64,000 nt of DNA from Pseudomonadota bacterium (GCA_017860615.1 JAGDMU010000008.1:1-64000), one strand, 5' to 3'. Shown: positions 24,252-33,739, counted from the stretch's first letter. The notes: generated by a model not told the origin, from the sequence alone. Program-made: numbers and translations.

Positions 24252-25026
24252 TAATTCTCCTTGGATGGCGGTAAACATTCATCGTGTCTCCACGCACAAA
24301 TCCGATGAGTGTCAGTCCAAATTTCTCAGCGATCATCAAACCTAAACAGGTCGATGCCGTACGTGATGCGAGAATGGGTATCTGATGCATAACCGCTTTA
24401 GCAACCATCTCCGAAGAGAGACGTCCACTGACCATTAAAAAGGCGTTACTCACATCAATGCCCGCCATTTGGGCTTTTCCAACGACTTTATCAATCGTAT
24501 TGTGTTGGGCAATGTCTTCGCCAATGAAGTACGTATGTTCATCCGTAAACAATTTTGCCGTATGCACACACCCTGTCTGCTCGTACAAAGGGCATTCGGT
24601 GTAAAACTGGCTCATCGCTGTACTTAAGCGTTCCGCACTTATGCTAAAATCGCTTTTAATGACTTTGGCTTCAATGGCTTCAGGGTCGATGTTTGCGGTC
24701 ATACTTTTACCACAACCGCTGATGACAACACCCTCGGCATTGAGCTTTTTAATATTCGCCTCGTTGACTTTGGATTCAATGTGTACTTGCATACCATCGT
24801 TTAGGAGTTTGAGCGAAGTGACATCGCTAAATTTTTCGATGATGTTCTCACTCATCAAATAGCCAATAGCAAGGGCTTCTTGATCCACAGGAGTCGCCAT
24901 AACAGCACCCACTTTTTCGCCATTGACATAAATTTCTAACTTGATTTCACGAACAAGTGTGTCTTCTCGCTCAAACTTCTCTTTACCTTTGATCTTGGTG
25001 ATCGTCGTTTTAAAAACTGGCTCCAT
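24244..25026 (-). CDS. fdhD: Formate dehydrogenase accessory sulfurtransferase FdhD
   Basis: A 260-residue FdhD, which carries sulfur to the Mo/W-bis-MGD cofactor to activate formate dehydrogenase. Family features visible: the N-terminal VREIKLEIYVNGEKVGAVMATPVDQEALAIGYLMSE block, EGVVISGCGKS, and the C-terminal ASRTASTCLGLMIAEKFGLTLIGFVRGDTMNVY stretch. The CxxC pair of E. coli FdhD is represented here by the single CPLYEQTGC region (Cys near 144 and 152). Lies downstream of fdh operon 1 and overlaps the regulator gene. Confidence 0.92.
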   Translation of the reverse strand: MEPVFKTTITKIKGKEKFEREDTLVREIKLEIYVNGEKVGAVMATPVDQEALAIGYLMSENIIEKFSDVTSLKLLNDGMQVHIESKVNEANIKKLNAEGVVISGCGKSMTANIDPEAIEAKVIKSDFSISAERLSTAMSQFYTECPLYEQTGCVHTAKLFTDEHTYFIGEDIAQHNTIDKVVGKAQMAGIDVSNAFLMVSGRLSSEMVAKAVMHQIPILASRTASTCLGLMIAEKFGLTLIGFVRGDTMNVYRHPRRINV

Positions 25027-25106
25027 ACCATTCCTTTAACGTGCTTCTTTTGCATATTTTAGCATTAAAAAATAAATAAAGAGCAAGAGATTTTACACTT
25101 TTGCTC

Positions 25107-25118
25107 TTTACATGTAAA
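25107..25118. repeat. Recurrent intergenic palindrome TTTACATGTAAA, copy 3
   Basis: Perfect 12-bp palindrome in the 174-base gap between fdhC1 and fdhD, next to repeat copy 2. Confidence 0.6.
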
Positions 25119-25124
25119 ACATTC

Positions 25125-25197
25125 TGCCTCTCAAGAGGCAAGCTTTAGTAACCTAGTGTTTAACGTAGACTCTTGAGCTTTGCCCAAGAGTCGTGTA
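25125..25197. repeat. Dispersed intercistronic hairpin repeat, copy 2
   Basis: Contains GCCTCTCAAGAGGC (small stem), CTAGTGTTTAACGTAG, and the long stem GACTCTTG/CAAGAGTC around AGC-TTT-GCC. Compared with the copy at 59398-59440 (GTCTTTA/TAAAGAC), both arms changed together, so pairing is conserved. It begins 4 bases after the fdhC1 stop in the direction of transcription. Confidence 0.6.
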
Positions 25198-25200
25198 AAG

Positions 25201-26100
25201 TTAAAACTTACCTTGATCCTTAAGCTTTTTATACCACGTGCTGTGAAGAATCTTGATCTCTTCTTCTTCAACATACCCAGTGATAATACTATGTACTGCT
25301 CCTTTAATCGCAAACATAGACATATACACATGGGTGATGAACAGTGCTAAGACTGCAAATCCCATCACATTATGGATAATCGCTGCTGCTCTTAACATAT
25401 CGATTTGACTCATTCCTGTTAAGTTATGAAGCATCTCCATCTTAAAGTCTAAGAAGTACATAAAAGCGCCACTTAAGATCATGGTAATACCACCTAGAAT
25501 TGCAACCCAATACCACATCTTTTGACCCGCGTTAAACTTACCTGCTAAGATAGGCTTTTTCTCTTTCGATAAGTACCCACCTAGGATCATAAACCATTTA
25601 ATATCATCCATATTAAACAGTGCTTCTTTAAGCCACATTAAGGCCATTGGAATGACCACAATGGTAAATGGAATGGTAAAGATGCCATGAAGGTTTTTTG
25701 CCATTCTTACAAAGGTTCCACCCCCAAAGAAGTCACCAAAGATGATGATAAATCCTGTTGGGATGATGACCAAGAAACTCACAGCAGCTACTTGGTGGAT
25801 AATTCGATTATAGAGATTAAAGGCGTAGTATTTTTTCTCACTGTGAGGAAATACTTTTGGGCCTATAATCTTATAATGGATAAAGAAGGCTGCTGGTACG
25901 CCAATTAACACACCTAGGAATATCCATGCAAAGTATTTATGCTGTAGCATGGTGAACAAGGGTCCTAATTTCCATGACTCTTCTTGTCCATATCCTAGGA
26001 TATTTTGGATGCGCATCTCACCCCATATTTGGCTATCAGCGGCGTATGCCACTGATGCCAAACTTAGGAGCGCAATGAACAGTGTCACATACTTTCTCAT
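25201..26100 (-). CDS. fdhC: Formate dehydrogenase cytochrome b subunit FdhC (operon 1)
   Basis: A 299-residue membrane subunit that passes electrons from the FeS subunit to menaquinone. It has a signal-like N-terminus (MRKYVTLFIALLSLASVAYA), then four main membrane helices with haem-ligand histidines in the YNRIIHQVAAVSF, NLHGIFTIPF, EMLHNLTGM and IHNVMGFAVLALFITHVYMSMF segments. The ATG at 26100 is preferred (AAAGGAGC before it); the paralogue FdhC2 (54692-55591) has the same length and start. The two copies are very similar along their length. Confidence 0.92.
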   Translation of the reverse strand: MRKYVTLFIALLSLASVAYAADSQIWGEMRIQNILGYGQEESWKLGPLFTMLQHKYFAWIFLGVLIGVPAAFFIHYKIIGPKVFPHSEKKYYAFNLYNRIIHQVAAVSFLVIIPTGFIIIFGDFFGGGTFVRMAKNLHGIFTIPFTIVVIPMALMWLKEALFNMDDIKWFMILGGYLSKEKKPILAGKFNAGQKMWYWVAILGGITMILSGAFMYFLDFKMEMLHNLTGMSQIDMLRAAAIIHNVMGFAVLALFITHVYMSMFAIKGAVHSIITGYVEEEEIKILHSTWYKKLKDQGKF

Positions 26101-26111
26101 TGCTGCTCCTT

Positions 26112-26714
26112 TCATTGGTTTTTATAAGCCTTATCCCATCCATAAGGGGAGTTTGAGCCTTTTCCACCACGAGCCATAACACGCGCTCTGTAAACGTTTG
26201 ATACGGATTCAGAATCTCCTACTAAAAGTGCTTTTGTGGAACACATTGCAGCGCACACAGGTACTTTTCCCTCAGCGATTCTATTTTGACCGTAAAGATG
26301 TCTCTCTTTCTCAGAGTTCGTTTCCAATGGTCCACCTGCACACATCGTACATTTATCCATAGCCCCTTTAGCACCAAACGCACCATCTCTTGGGAACTGT
26401 GGAGCACCAAACGGACATGCGTACAAGCAGTAACCACAACCAATACATTTATCTTTATCATGAAGAACGATGCCGTCCTCTCTGATATAGAAACAATCCA
26501 CTGGGCATACTTGCTCACACGGAGCGTCCGTACAATGCATACATGCAATCGATGTACTCATCTCACGGCCTGGGATGCCTTCATTGATAGTCACAACTTT
26601 TCGTCTGCTAATACCTACTGGCAATTCATGCGCCTCAGCACACGCAATTGAGCAACCATCACACTCTATACATCTGCTCTCATCGCAGTAAAATTTCATT
26701 CTTGCGTAATCCAT
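26112..26714 (-). CDS. fdhB: Formate dehydrogenase iron-sulfur subunit FdhB (operon 1)
   Basis: A 200-residue ferredoxin-like subunit with four 4Fe-4S motifs: CIECDGCSIACAEAHELP, CMHCTDAPCEQVCPVDC, CIGCGYCLYACPFGAPQFP, and the CTMCAGG plus VPVCAAMCSTKAL pair. It carries electrons from the catalytic subunit to the cytochrome b. The C-terminal tail (RGGKGSNSPYGWDKAYKNQ) is longer than in FdhB2. Ten bases separate it from fdhA1. Confidence 0.93.
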   Translation of the reverse strand: MDYARMKFYCDESRCIECDGCSIACAEAHELPVGISRRKVVTINEGIPGREMSTSIACMHCTDAPCEQVCPVDCFYIREDGIVLHDKDKCIGCGYCLYACPFGAPQFPRDGAFGAKGAMDKCTMCAGGPLETNSEKERHLYGQNRIAEGKVPVCAAMCSTKALLVGDSESVSNVYRARVMARGGKGSNSPYGWDKAYKNQ

Positions 26715-26724
26715 CTCTCACCCC

Positions 26725-29421
26725 CTACGCTTTTTCGATGCGACATAAGCCGCCCTTAGTTTCAGGAATCTGAGTAATGATGTCGTAACCATAGTTAGTG
26801 ACGGTATTGACACTCTCGCCGCTTGCATAAGGCTTCGTTCCTGCTGGGAAATTACCCGTAAGAACACTATGAGAATACTTCGCTTTCACTTTAATTTTGG
26901 TACCTTCTGGTGAGTGTACCCACATCATTCCACCGTTTCTAATGCCATGTTTGAGCGCTAAATCTGGGTGAATGTCACAGAACATCTCAGGTGTTAAGGC
27001 TGCAATGTACTTAGACGCCCTATTTTCGATACCCGCACCGTTCATGGTTACTAAACGTCCTGTTACCATGTTGATTGGGAAATCTTTCGCATAATCTGCT
27101 GCACTTTGAACAGAAATATACTTCGTCATAACACGGAAGTGGTTTGGCTTATCTGGATACGCAGGGTATTTTTGAGCCAAATCAGTGCGCGGTGAGTGAA
27201 GTGGTTCACGGTGCATTGGGATATGATCTGGGAAGTTCCAAACAATCGCTCTCGCTTTCGCGTTACCATAAGGACAAACGCCCGCTTCCATACACTTTTG
27301 AACTAAAATGCCGCTATTATCGACTTTCCAGTTTGCACCACATGCCGCTTTTTCTTCCTCGGTCAATGTAATACCAAGAACTTTTTCAATGTTTTCTTTG
27401 GTGATTTCAGGATACCCTGTCTCAATTTTTGAGCCTTTAGGGAAAGAGCCTTTTTCAGCCAAGAGGTTCACACCATCTTTTTCCAAACCAAAGTTATTTC
27501 TAAAGCCCATACCACCTTGACTAACAGGAATACTGGTATCGTAAAGGTTTGGAGAACCACCGTGTGTTTTGGTCCAACAAGGCCATGGTAGTCCGTAGAA
27601 CTCGCCTTTCATTGGTCCCATTCCAGCACCCGTTACTTCATCAAACATATGCCAGTTATCGGTATGTTTTTTAACGCGCTCAGCCGTCCAGCCTGTTAAG
27701 CCGATGGTTTTGATGATACGCGCAATTTCATTGGTCGCATCTTCTGGCCATTGGAATGCTTTTTTCTCAGGAATCATCTCGAGTTTGCCATCTCGTGTCT
27801 CTTGCATCAACATAGCTTTCGTATATTGCTCATAGAAACCTAAACGCTTTGCAAGTTCAAACATAATCTCTTGATCTGGTTTGCTCTCATAAAGTGGTTC
27901 AACAACTTTGTATCTCCATTGTGCACTTCTGTTGGTTGCAACAACCAAACCACTCGTTTCAAACTGAGTCGCTGCTGGGAGAATAAAGACGTTGTCTTTT
28001 TTATCGGTCAAAATGGCTGCTTCGTTTACGAATGGATCCGCTAAAACAATCATCTCTAAATTATCAAGACCCTCTTTGATTTTCGCTTGTTGTGCAACAG
28101 AGGTGATACCATTACCCATAACAACGAGAGCTTTTAGGGTTGTGCCTGCATTTTCGATTTTATCATCACTTTTAACACCCGCAACACCTGCCCACCAACG
28201 AGCGAGCGTAAAGCCATTTTTTTCCATCCATGAAGGATCTTTAAACTGAGAAGCGATGTAGTCATACTCTACGCCCCACTGTTTTGCAAAGTATTTCCAT
28301 GAACCCGCTGCTAGGCCATAATACCCTGGGAGTGAATCCGCCAAACATCCCATATCCGTAGCACCTTGAACGTTATCATGACCACGAAGAATGTTAGTAC
28401 CACCACCAGCTCGTCCCATGTTGCCAAGAGCAAGTTGAAGAATCGGAGCCATACGTGTGTTGCTTGTACCAATACTGTGCTGAGTAAGACCCATAGCCCA
28501 GATCAATGTACCAGGACGATTTTTTGCGTATAACGTTGTAATTTGAATGAGTTTTTCAGCAGGAACACCTGTTACATCAGCAACAAGTTCTGGTGTCCAC
28601 TTGGCAGCTTCATCTCTGATTTTATCCATACCAAATACACGGTCATTAATATACTCTTTATCTTCCCAACCATTTTTGAAGATGATATTGAGCATTCCGT
28701 ACATAAATGGAATGTCTGTACCAGGGCGAATTTGTGCAAAAATATCTGCTTTTGCCGCTGTTTTAGTAAAGCGTGGATCGATAACGATCAATTGAGAGTT
28801 GTTTCTCTCTTTCGCTTTTAAGAAATGTTGGAAACCAACAGGGTGATTGACCGCTGGGTTTGCTCCAAAAATAATAATAGACTTAGACTTCTGAATATCT
28901 CCAAGGGAGTTTTTTCTAAAGTAGTAGGCTTGCTCATTACTCATTTTGGCTGATCCTAAAAACTGAACGGAGTCTGGACCATCTTTTTTCTTAAGTTCTG
29001 CCATTTTTGTTGCAATACGGTTAAGCGCATCGTCCCAAGAAAGGCGTTTCCACTGACCATTCTCTTTGACCATTGGATACTTAAGGCGTACTTCTGATCT
29101 GACCATATCGATCATATCAGCGCCCTTACAGCAGTGTCCACCAAGGCTGATTGGGTGGTCTTGAGCAACTTCTTGACGAACCCATACTCCATTTTGAACT
29201 TCTGCGATCACACCACACCCTACTGAACATGATGTACAGATGGTTTTAACTTTTTTACTTCCAGGAAATGGGTTTTTAACCTCTTCCTCTGTTGCTGCAC
29301 GTGTTACTTTCTCACTAGCAAATGCTGAAGTGGCACCAAAGGCACCAGCAACCGCTGCCATTTTGAGGAAAGAACGACGACCGACAGTCGTACTTAGAGC
29401 ACGTTCTGTTGTTTTTTCCAT
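26725..29421 (-). CDS. fdhA: Formate dehydrogenase large subunit FdhA1 lacking active-site segments
   Basis: Tat-exported Mo/W-bis-MGD protein of 898 residues (GRRSFLK at 14-20; 4Fe-4S cysteines CTSCSVGC and HCCKG). Compared with FdhA2 (56178-59015), it lacks about 35 residues right after FRK170: the segment that holds the catalytic Sec, the following His, and the GYGAMT stretch. It also lacks about 19 residues near the C-terminus (after KVKAKYSHSV), removing the equivalent of RICLPYNFAGVFQG. Both losses are in frame and the rest reads cleanly, with the cofactor motifs GHDNVQGATDMG and QLALGNMG present. It may be inactive or do another job; assembly error should also be considered. Confidence 0.85.
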   Translation of the reverse strand: MEKTTERALSTTVGRRSFLKMAAVAGAFGATSAFASEKVTRAATEEEVKNPFPGSKKVKTICTSCSVGCGVIAEVQNGVWVRQEVAQDHPISLGGHCCKGADMIDMVRSEVRLKYPMVKENGQWKRLSWDDALNRIATKMAELKKKDGPDSVQFLGSAKMSNEQAYYFRKNSLGDIQKSKSIIIFGANPAVNHPVGFQHFLKAKERNNSQLIVIDPRFTKTAAKADIFAQIRPGTDIPFMYGMLNIIFKNGWEDKEYINDRVFGMDKIRDEAAKWTPELVADVTGVPAEKLIQITTLYAKNRPGTLIWAMGLTQHSIGTSNTRMAPILQLALGNMGRAGGGTNILRGHDNVQGATDMGCLADSLPGYYGLAAGSWKYFAKQWGVEYDYIASQFKDPSWMEKNGFTLARWWAGVAGVKSDDKIENAGTTLKALVVMGNGITSVAQQAKIKEGLDNLEMIVLADPFVNEAAILTDKKDNVFILPAATQFETSGLVVATNRSAQWRYKVVEPLYESKPDQEIMFELAKRLGFYEQYTKAMLMQETRDGKLEMIPEKKAFQWPEDATNEIARIIKTIGLTGWTAERVKKHTDNWHMFDEVTGAGMGPMKGEFYGLPWPCWTKTHGGSPNLYDTSIPVSQGGMGFRNNFGLEKDGVNLLAEKGSFPKGSKIETGYPEITKENIEKVLGITLTEEEKAACGANWKVDNSGILVQKCMEAGVCPYGNAKARAIVWNFPDHIPMHREPLHSPRTDLAQKYPAYPDKPNHFRVMTKYISVQSAADYAKDFPINMVTGRLVTMNGAGIENRASKYIAALTPEMFCDIHPDLALKHGIRNGGMMWVHSPEGTKIKVKAKYSHSVLTGNFPAGTKPYASGESVNTVTNYGYDIITQIPETKGGLCRIEKA

Positions 29422-29439
29422 GACTCCACGCCTCCTATG

Positions 29440-29637
29440 TTATAGGGCAGATTTATAATAATCTTCCCATGCTTGTGTTTTAGTATAAGTAATCTCTTTC
29501 TTTTTAGATTTACCTACAACAACGCCATTTGTACCTTTTGAACCAGAAGTACCTGCTTGTGCACCCACTACCCCAACGGTAGCAACAGCACCAACAAGTG
29601 CAGCTTTTTTAACAAAGCCACGTCTGCTTTCGTTCAT
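29440..29637 (-). CDS. Small Tat-signal protein of the formate dehydrogenase region (operon 1)
   Basis: A 65-residue protein with a twin-arginine signal (ESRRGFVKKAALVGAVATVGVV) and a short mature tail containing GKSKKKEITYTKTQAWEDYYKSAL. It matches the TIGR02811-type 'formate dehydrogenase region Tat target' proteins that precede fdhA in Campylobacterota. The ATG at 29637 is preferred because AAGGAGG precedes it; a longer reading to 29688 lacks this. The paralogue at 59025-59228 has the same tail motif. Its role is unknown but probably in enzyme assembly or export. Confidence 0.82.
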   Translation of the reverse strand: MNESRRGFVKKAALVGAVATVGVVGAQAGTSGSKGTNGVVVGKSKKKEITYTKTQAWEDYYKSAL

Positions 29638-29723
29638 TGAGCGCCTCCTTGATAGTCTAAATCTCTTACGCGCTAAGAGATTGCTCAAAGCTGCTAAACA
29701 GCCTTGAGCAACCTCTTTGGTTG

Positions 29724-30476
29724 CTATACTTCGACTGTTTTTTTAGCTTTATCAGCCTCTTTTTTGGCTTTGTTCTCTGCACGTCTACGCGCTTCTGCCC
29801 CAGAGATAACTTCAACGGGTTTCACCACACGTATTTTTTCTTTCATCGGTGGTTTTGCCACTTCAAAATACATACGCTCAAATGCTACAAACGCATTAAG
29901 AACAATAGCAATAGATTTGTAAGCTTTGGACATTGGGTGTTCATAGACGTTAATGATAAACTCATCGACAAAAGGATTAATTACTTCGGTAAAGAGACAA
30001 TGTTGGATATTTGCATACTCTTTTTGGTCTTGCATAATGAGTTCGATGAGTTCGTGCATAAAGGTAAAAATAAAACCAACGCTGTCTTCATTCTCTTTGA
30101 AATAATTTTCATTGCGTCTGATTTTGGTTTTAGCAAGGAAGTTTTTAACAGCAAGTCGTTGATGACCGCTTTCAACGCCTTCATCATAGTAGGAAGCGGT
30201 ATTGCGAACAACTTTATAGGCAGGATTGTGGAAAATATCATCGTACTCTTGAATGAGCGCTTCTTGTCCACAGGTAGTGAGAAAAGCTTGAATCTCTTTG
30301 AGTGCTTCACCTGAATTTTCATCAATAGGGTTTTGGATCATCACTTCAAGCGCTTCATTTACTCCTGCATAACGTTCATCGCTTGTAGTGAAAACAAACA
30401 TTTTACTCAAAAAGCCATAGTAGAGTGAGCGGGCTTTATTAACAGATTCTTTATTTATCATGTTTTTATTCCTCAT
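29724..30476 (-). CDS. TorD/DmsD-like chaperone for formate dehydrogenase (operon 1)
   Basis: A 250-residue helical cytoplasmic protein of the TorD/DmsD/NarJ family, which binds Tat signals of molybdoenzymes and holds them until cofactor insertion. Features: NKARSLYYGFLSKMFVF at the start, EYDDIFHNPAYKVVRNTASYYDEGVESG (the family Y-D-x-x-F-x-x-P region), and HLMHELIEL-like helices. It ends in a basic repeat-like tail (RRRAENKAKKEADKAKKTV). First gene of fdh operon 1. Confidence 0.85.
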   Translation of the reverse strand: MRNKNMINKESVNKARSLYYGFLSKMFVFTTSDERYAGVNEALEVMIQNPIDENSGEALKEIQAFLTTCGQEALIQEYDDIFHNPAYKVVRNTASYYDEGVESGHQRLAVKNFLAKTKIRRNENYFKENEDSVGFIFTFMHELIELIMQDQKEYANIQHCLFTEVINPFVDEFIINVYEHPMSKAYKSIAIVLNAFVAFERMYFEVAKPPMKEKIRVVKPVEVISGAEARRRAENKAKKEADKAKKTVEV

Positions 30477-30610
30477 TTCTTAAAGTCAACAAAAGCAGAC
30501 CGATTTAGTCTGAATAGGTTGATACGGTTTAAAAAGCTCGAAAACAAGGGAAAAACACGGTATCTTTGTAGAAACAATACCCTTTTTTTACGATACATTA
30601 TGTTACATCA

Positions 30611-30626
30611 GTAAACAACTGTTTAC
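30611..30626. promoter_or_regulatory. Palindromic operator candidate upstream of fdh operon 1
   Basis: GTAAACAACTGTTTAC: GTAAA-N6-TTTAC, perfect 7-bp arms. The same arrangement, also with TCG next to it on the minus strand, occurs 17 bases before fdh operon 2 (61866-61881). The rest of the 330-base gap 30477-30806 is AT-rich; it also contains a direct repeat ATGCATATT-ATGCATATT near 30712-30730 and no supportable gene. Confidence 0.5.
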
Positions 30627-30806
30627 CGATTTTGAGAAAATGTACCACAGATTTGCTTAGGTGAAAATGGCATAAAAAGAGTAGTTTAAAAACTTAAAAA
30701 TAACTTAAATATGCATATTATGCATATTAGTTGGAGGATTAAAGCAGCTGACAAAGTATAGTTCAGAGAACTTTAAAGCTCCCTGAACTCGCTTAGTATG
30801 AAAAGT

Positions 30807-32861
30807 CTAGAATTGATACTTAACGTTACTGTAAACAACTCGCCCCGCTTCGGGGTAACCATAGTTGATATAATAGTTGTCGTCAAAAATATTTTTAACA
30901 CCAGCCTCAAACGCCAATGCTTTGGTTGGGCGATAAATCAATTTTGTTCCCCAAATAGATGCAGAATCTGAAGAGTAATACGTTGTTGTTCCAGAAGAGG
31001 CATATGCAGTCAATCGTTCTGAATCATACTCATACGTTGTTATCCACGAAAACTGTTTGTTGAAATCATAGTTTGCGGAGACCAATACTTTGTGCTTTGG
31101 AACATCGGTAATCTTAACGCTTGGGTTACTCTCATTTTGCATATCAAGGCGTGTATAGCTTCCCTCCACACTCCATGAATCATTGAGCATCACAGAAGCA
31201 TCGAGTTCAAACCCTTTTTCTTCCACCTCACCAATATTTTGTAGTTGCTGTTGTTGGGTTGTGTTATACCAAACAGGAACATACGCACTTTGAATATAGT
31301 CTTCAATTTTGGCATAAAAGACAGAAGCACGAAGCAACACGTTATCAAACGACTTACTGCCTCCAATTTCATAATTCACAATGCTCTCTTCCTCTAAGTC
31401 AGGATTGGGAACATACGTACCCAAGCGGTAAGAGTAACGATCTTTAATGGAAGGGATACGGCTTTTTTTGGAGATACCTCCATACAGTGTCGTTGTATCA
31501 TCCAGTTTTGTGTCAAGTTTGATCATTGGGTTCAGCGCTGTTGCTTCACCTAATTCAAACCCTTGGTAGGTTGTATAACTTGTGATGATAGGACCTGTGG
31601 ATGAGCCTGAACGGAAGGTACCGCTGGTTGAGCCATAACTGCCGTTATCTGCTCTTTGTGCTTTTTCCACATCATAACTAGCTCCCACGGTTAATGTGGT
31701 TGCATTGGTAAACGCGTGTTTGTATTCTAAGCCTGCGGAGTAGATCTCATCTTTCATTTTGTACTCGGTTGAAGCAAGCCCTGTTGTGGTATTGGTTCCT
31801 CCTTCTAAATGGTTGTCACTTTTATAGTGTACCGCCATTTTAAGCAGATCATCTGAGCTGAGTCTAAAGCCCACTTCGGAACTTACACCTTTTGTGAAGT
31901 CATCGTAAAAACTAGGATTTGCACTACCAGATTGGAGTGTCGAGTAGGTTGCATTCGTGTACGTTGCTAAAGAATTTTGGAATACATCATAATAAAGACG
32001 GGTTTTAATATACCATGTATCAAAGTCAGTTTTCGAGAGAAAATAGTAACTCTCTTTATCCCAATAGCGCCATTTCCAATAACGCACCTGACCCGTTCCA
32101 GCACGTCCTGCAAACGGTGGGACATCTTTTTCAGCATCTTGTTTGATGTAGTTGAAAGAGTACTCATCGGTATTATTGGGCGTGTACCCTACTTTGATAT
32201 TGATTTTACTGTCTTTTGAAGATGAGTTATTGCGTGCATTGCCATCTTCACTGGTGATACTCGTAGGAAAATCATTAGAAAGTGGATAATTATCGCGCTC
32301 TGTTCCTGAGAGCGATACAATGCCATAATAGTTGCCTTGGTTCGTACCCGCAGTGATGTAGCCATCTTTGCCATTACCACTAAAAACACCTGCACCCATT
32401 TCGCCTTCAAACGCTTTGGTTGGCTTTTTAGTCACCATATTGATAGCGCCTGCAAAGGTATTGGGCCCGAGTAAAACAGACGTCAAGCCTTTACTGACCT
32501 CTATTTCGGAGAGATCATAGGTCGTAAAACGGCTAAAATCAACATAACCATCGTAGGGTACAGCAATAGGAATACCATCAATAAAAAGCGGGGCATGTTT
32601 CACATCAAAACCACGCAACATAATCATCTGCTCATTACGAGCACCATTGTTTTGAATGGCAATTCCCGAAATGCCATTCAAAGCATCCACAATAGTGTTT
32701 TGCTCTTTATCCTGCATGGTTTTAGAATCTATTACCGTTGTAGTTGATGTAGAATCTACCTGCTTCGACTCACTTACCTCAATTTTACCCAGTTCAAATG
32801 TCTCACCCATCAACACGGATGCGGTGATCAATGAAAGCGCTAAGCCAACTTTGTATTTCAT
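30807..32861 (-). CDS. TonB-dependent outer-membrane receptor, ModE-box controlled (receptor 1)
   Basis: A beta-barrel receptor of about 684 residues with signal peptide (MKYKVGLALSLITASVLMGE), a TonB-box-like start (FELGKIEVSES), a plug domain (NTIVDALNGISGIAIQNNG, MLRGFDVKHAPLFIDGIP, GPNTFAGAINMVTKKP) and a C-terminal barrel ending YSNVKYQF. The ATG at 32861 has AAAAGGAG; an earlier start at 32885 does not. It is last in order after a TonB/ABC operon, separated by a gap with a ModE-like box, so the likely cargo is molybdate or tungstate, or a complex of these. Cargo is inferred from regulation and neighbours. Confidence 0.85.
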   Translation of the reverse strand: MKYKVGLALSLITASVLMGETFELGKIEVSESKQVDSTSTTTVIDSKTMQDKEQNTIVDALNGISGIAIQNNGARNEQMIMLRGFDVKHAPLFIDGIPIAVPYDGYVDFSRFTTYDLSEIEVSKGLTSVLLGPNTFAGAINMVTKKPTKAFEGEMGAGVFSGNGKDGYITAGTNQGNYYGIVSLSGTERDNYPLSNDFPTSITSEDGNARNNSSSKDSKINIKVGYTPNNTDEYSFNYIKQDAEKDVPPFAGRAGTGQVRYWKWRYWDKESYYFLSKTDFDTWYIKTRLYYDVFQNSLATYTNATYSTLQSGSANPSFYDDFTKGVSSEVGFRLSSDDLLKMAVHYKSDNHLEGGTNTTTGLASTEYKMKDEIYSAGLEYKHAFTNATTLTVGASYDVEKAQRADNGSYGSTSGTFRSGSSTGPIITSYTTYQGFELGEATALNPMIKLDTKLDDTTTLYGGISKKSRIPSIKDRYSYRLGTYVPNPDLEEESIVNYEIGGSKSFDNVLLRASVFYAKIEDYIQSAYVPVWYNTTQQQQLQNIGEVEEKGFELDASVMLNDSWSVEGSYTRLDMQNESNPSVKITDVPKHKVLVSANYDFNKQFSWITTYEYDSERLTAYASSGTTTYYSSDSASIWGTKLIYRPTKALAFEAGVKNIFDDNYYINYGYPEAGRVVYSNVKYQF

Positions 32862-32892
32862 TCCTTTTCTCCTTTTATATGTCATACCAAGA

Positions 32893-32916
32893 CAATGTAT
32901 TTTATTTTATATAACG
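32893..32916 (-). promoter_or_regulatory. ModE-like box before TonB receptor 1
   Basis: 24-bp site with a conserved right half TATATAACG and a degenerate left half (CAATGTA). Lies 32 bases upstream of the receptor start. Fits the pattern CGTTATA-N10-TATAACG shown by the better copies at 43957-43980 and 61946-61969. Confidence 0.5.
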
Positions 32917-32956
32917 ATAGACGTACCCTCTTCCAAAAATAATCTTCAACCTCCTG

Positions 32957-33739
32957 CTACTTAGTCTGCACAAACGCTGGAATACAAACAGGATACCCGC
33001 AAAGTGTCTGTTTGAGTGCAACGTTTGTGTTATAAAGCTCATTAATAAGCGTTTCTGTTATAGTTTTACTGGTAAGCCCATGCGCTAAAATATGCCCCTC
33101 TTTGAGGGCATACGTATAGCCTCCCAACATCAAAGCATGTTCAGGAAAATGGGTGGATTTTAAAAAGGTGTAACCCTCTTTGGAAAGGCTCATGATGGTC
33201 TCTAAAAGACGGAGCTGATTGCCATAGTCTAAGCCAGAGACTGGCTCATCCATTACCAAGATTTTTGCCCCTTGCGCTAAGGAACGTGCTATGAGAACCA
33301 ACTGCTTTTCACCGCCACTGAGCGTTTGAAAGGTACGTTTTTCCAAATGCACAATGCCCAGTCGCTCCATCGCCTCACGCGCAAGAGTAATGTCTGTTTG
33401 CGAAGCTCGTTTAAACCATGACTCAAAAGCAATCCGCCCCATAAGCACCATATCTAAAGCACAAAACGCAAACGCAATCTGTGTACTTTGTGGAACATAA
33501 CTGACGTGTAATGCTCGCTCTTTGATTGAATAAGCGTGCAAAGATTTCCCTTTTAACATCACTTCACCGCTGCTTGGATGCAATAGCCCTAAAAAAAGCT
33601 TCATCAATGTACTTTTACCCGTTCCATTCGCACCCAGCAATGAGACGATAGAACCCTCTTCTATGCGTAAATCAACGCCCTTTAAGATCACTTTATCGTT
33701 GTAGGAGAAATGAAGATTATGCGCTTCATAAAAACTCAT
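32957..33739 (-). CDS. ABC transporter ATPase of FecE/MolC type
   Basis: A 260-residue ATPase with Walker A GANGTGKST (about 36-44), signature LSGGEKQL (about 137), Walker B ILVMDEPVSGLD and the H-loop STHFPEHA. It pairs with the FecCD-type permease just upstream (4-base ATGA overlap). The ATG at 33739 matches the family start; in-frame upstream codons would read into the permease gene. By analogy with Haemophilus MolBCA, and because of the ModE-like boxes, it may import molybdate or tungstate rather than iron. Confidence 0.85.
   Translation of the reverse strand: MSFYEAHNLHFSYNDKVILKGVDLRIEEGSIVSLLGANGTGKSTLMKLFLGLLHPSSGEVMLKGKSLHAYSIKERALHVSYVPQSTQIAFAFCALDMVLMGRIAFESWFKRASQTDITLAREAMERLGIVHLEKRTFQTLSGGEKQLVLIARSLAQGAKILVMDEPVSGLDYGNQLRLLETIMSLSKEGYTFLKSTHFPEHALMLGGYTYALKEGHILAHGLTSKTITETLINELYNTNVALKQTLCGYPVCIPAFVQTK

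Noticed and set aside
30700-30735. ATGCATATT direct repeat as a ModE site
   Set aside because: It lacks the CGTTATA/TATAACG halves and has the wrong spacing.
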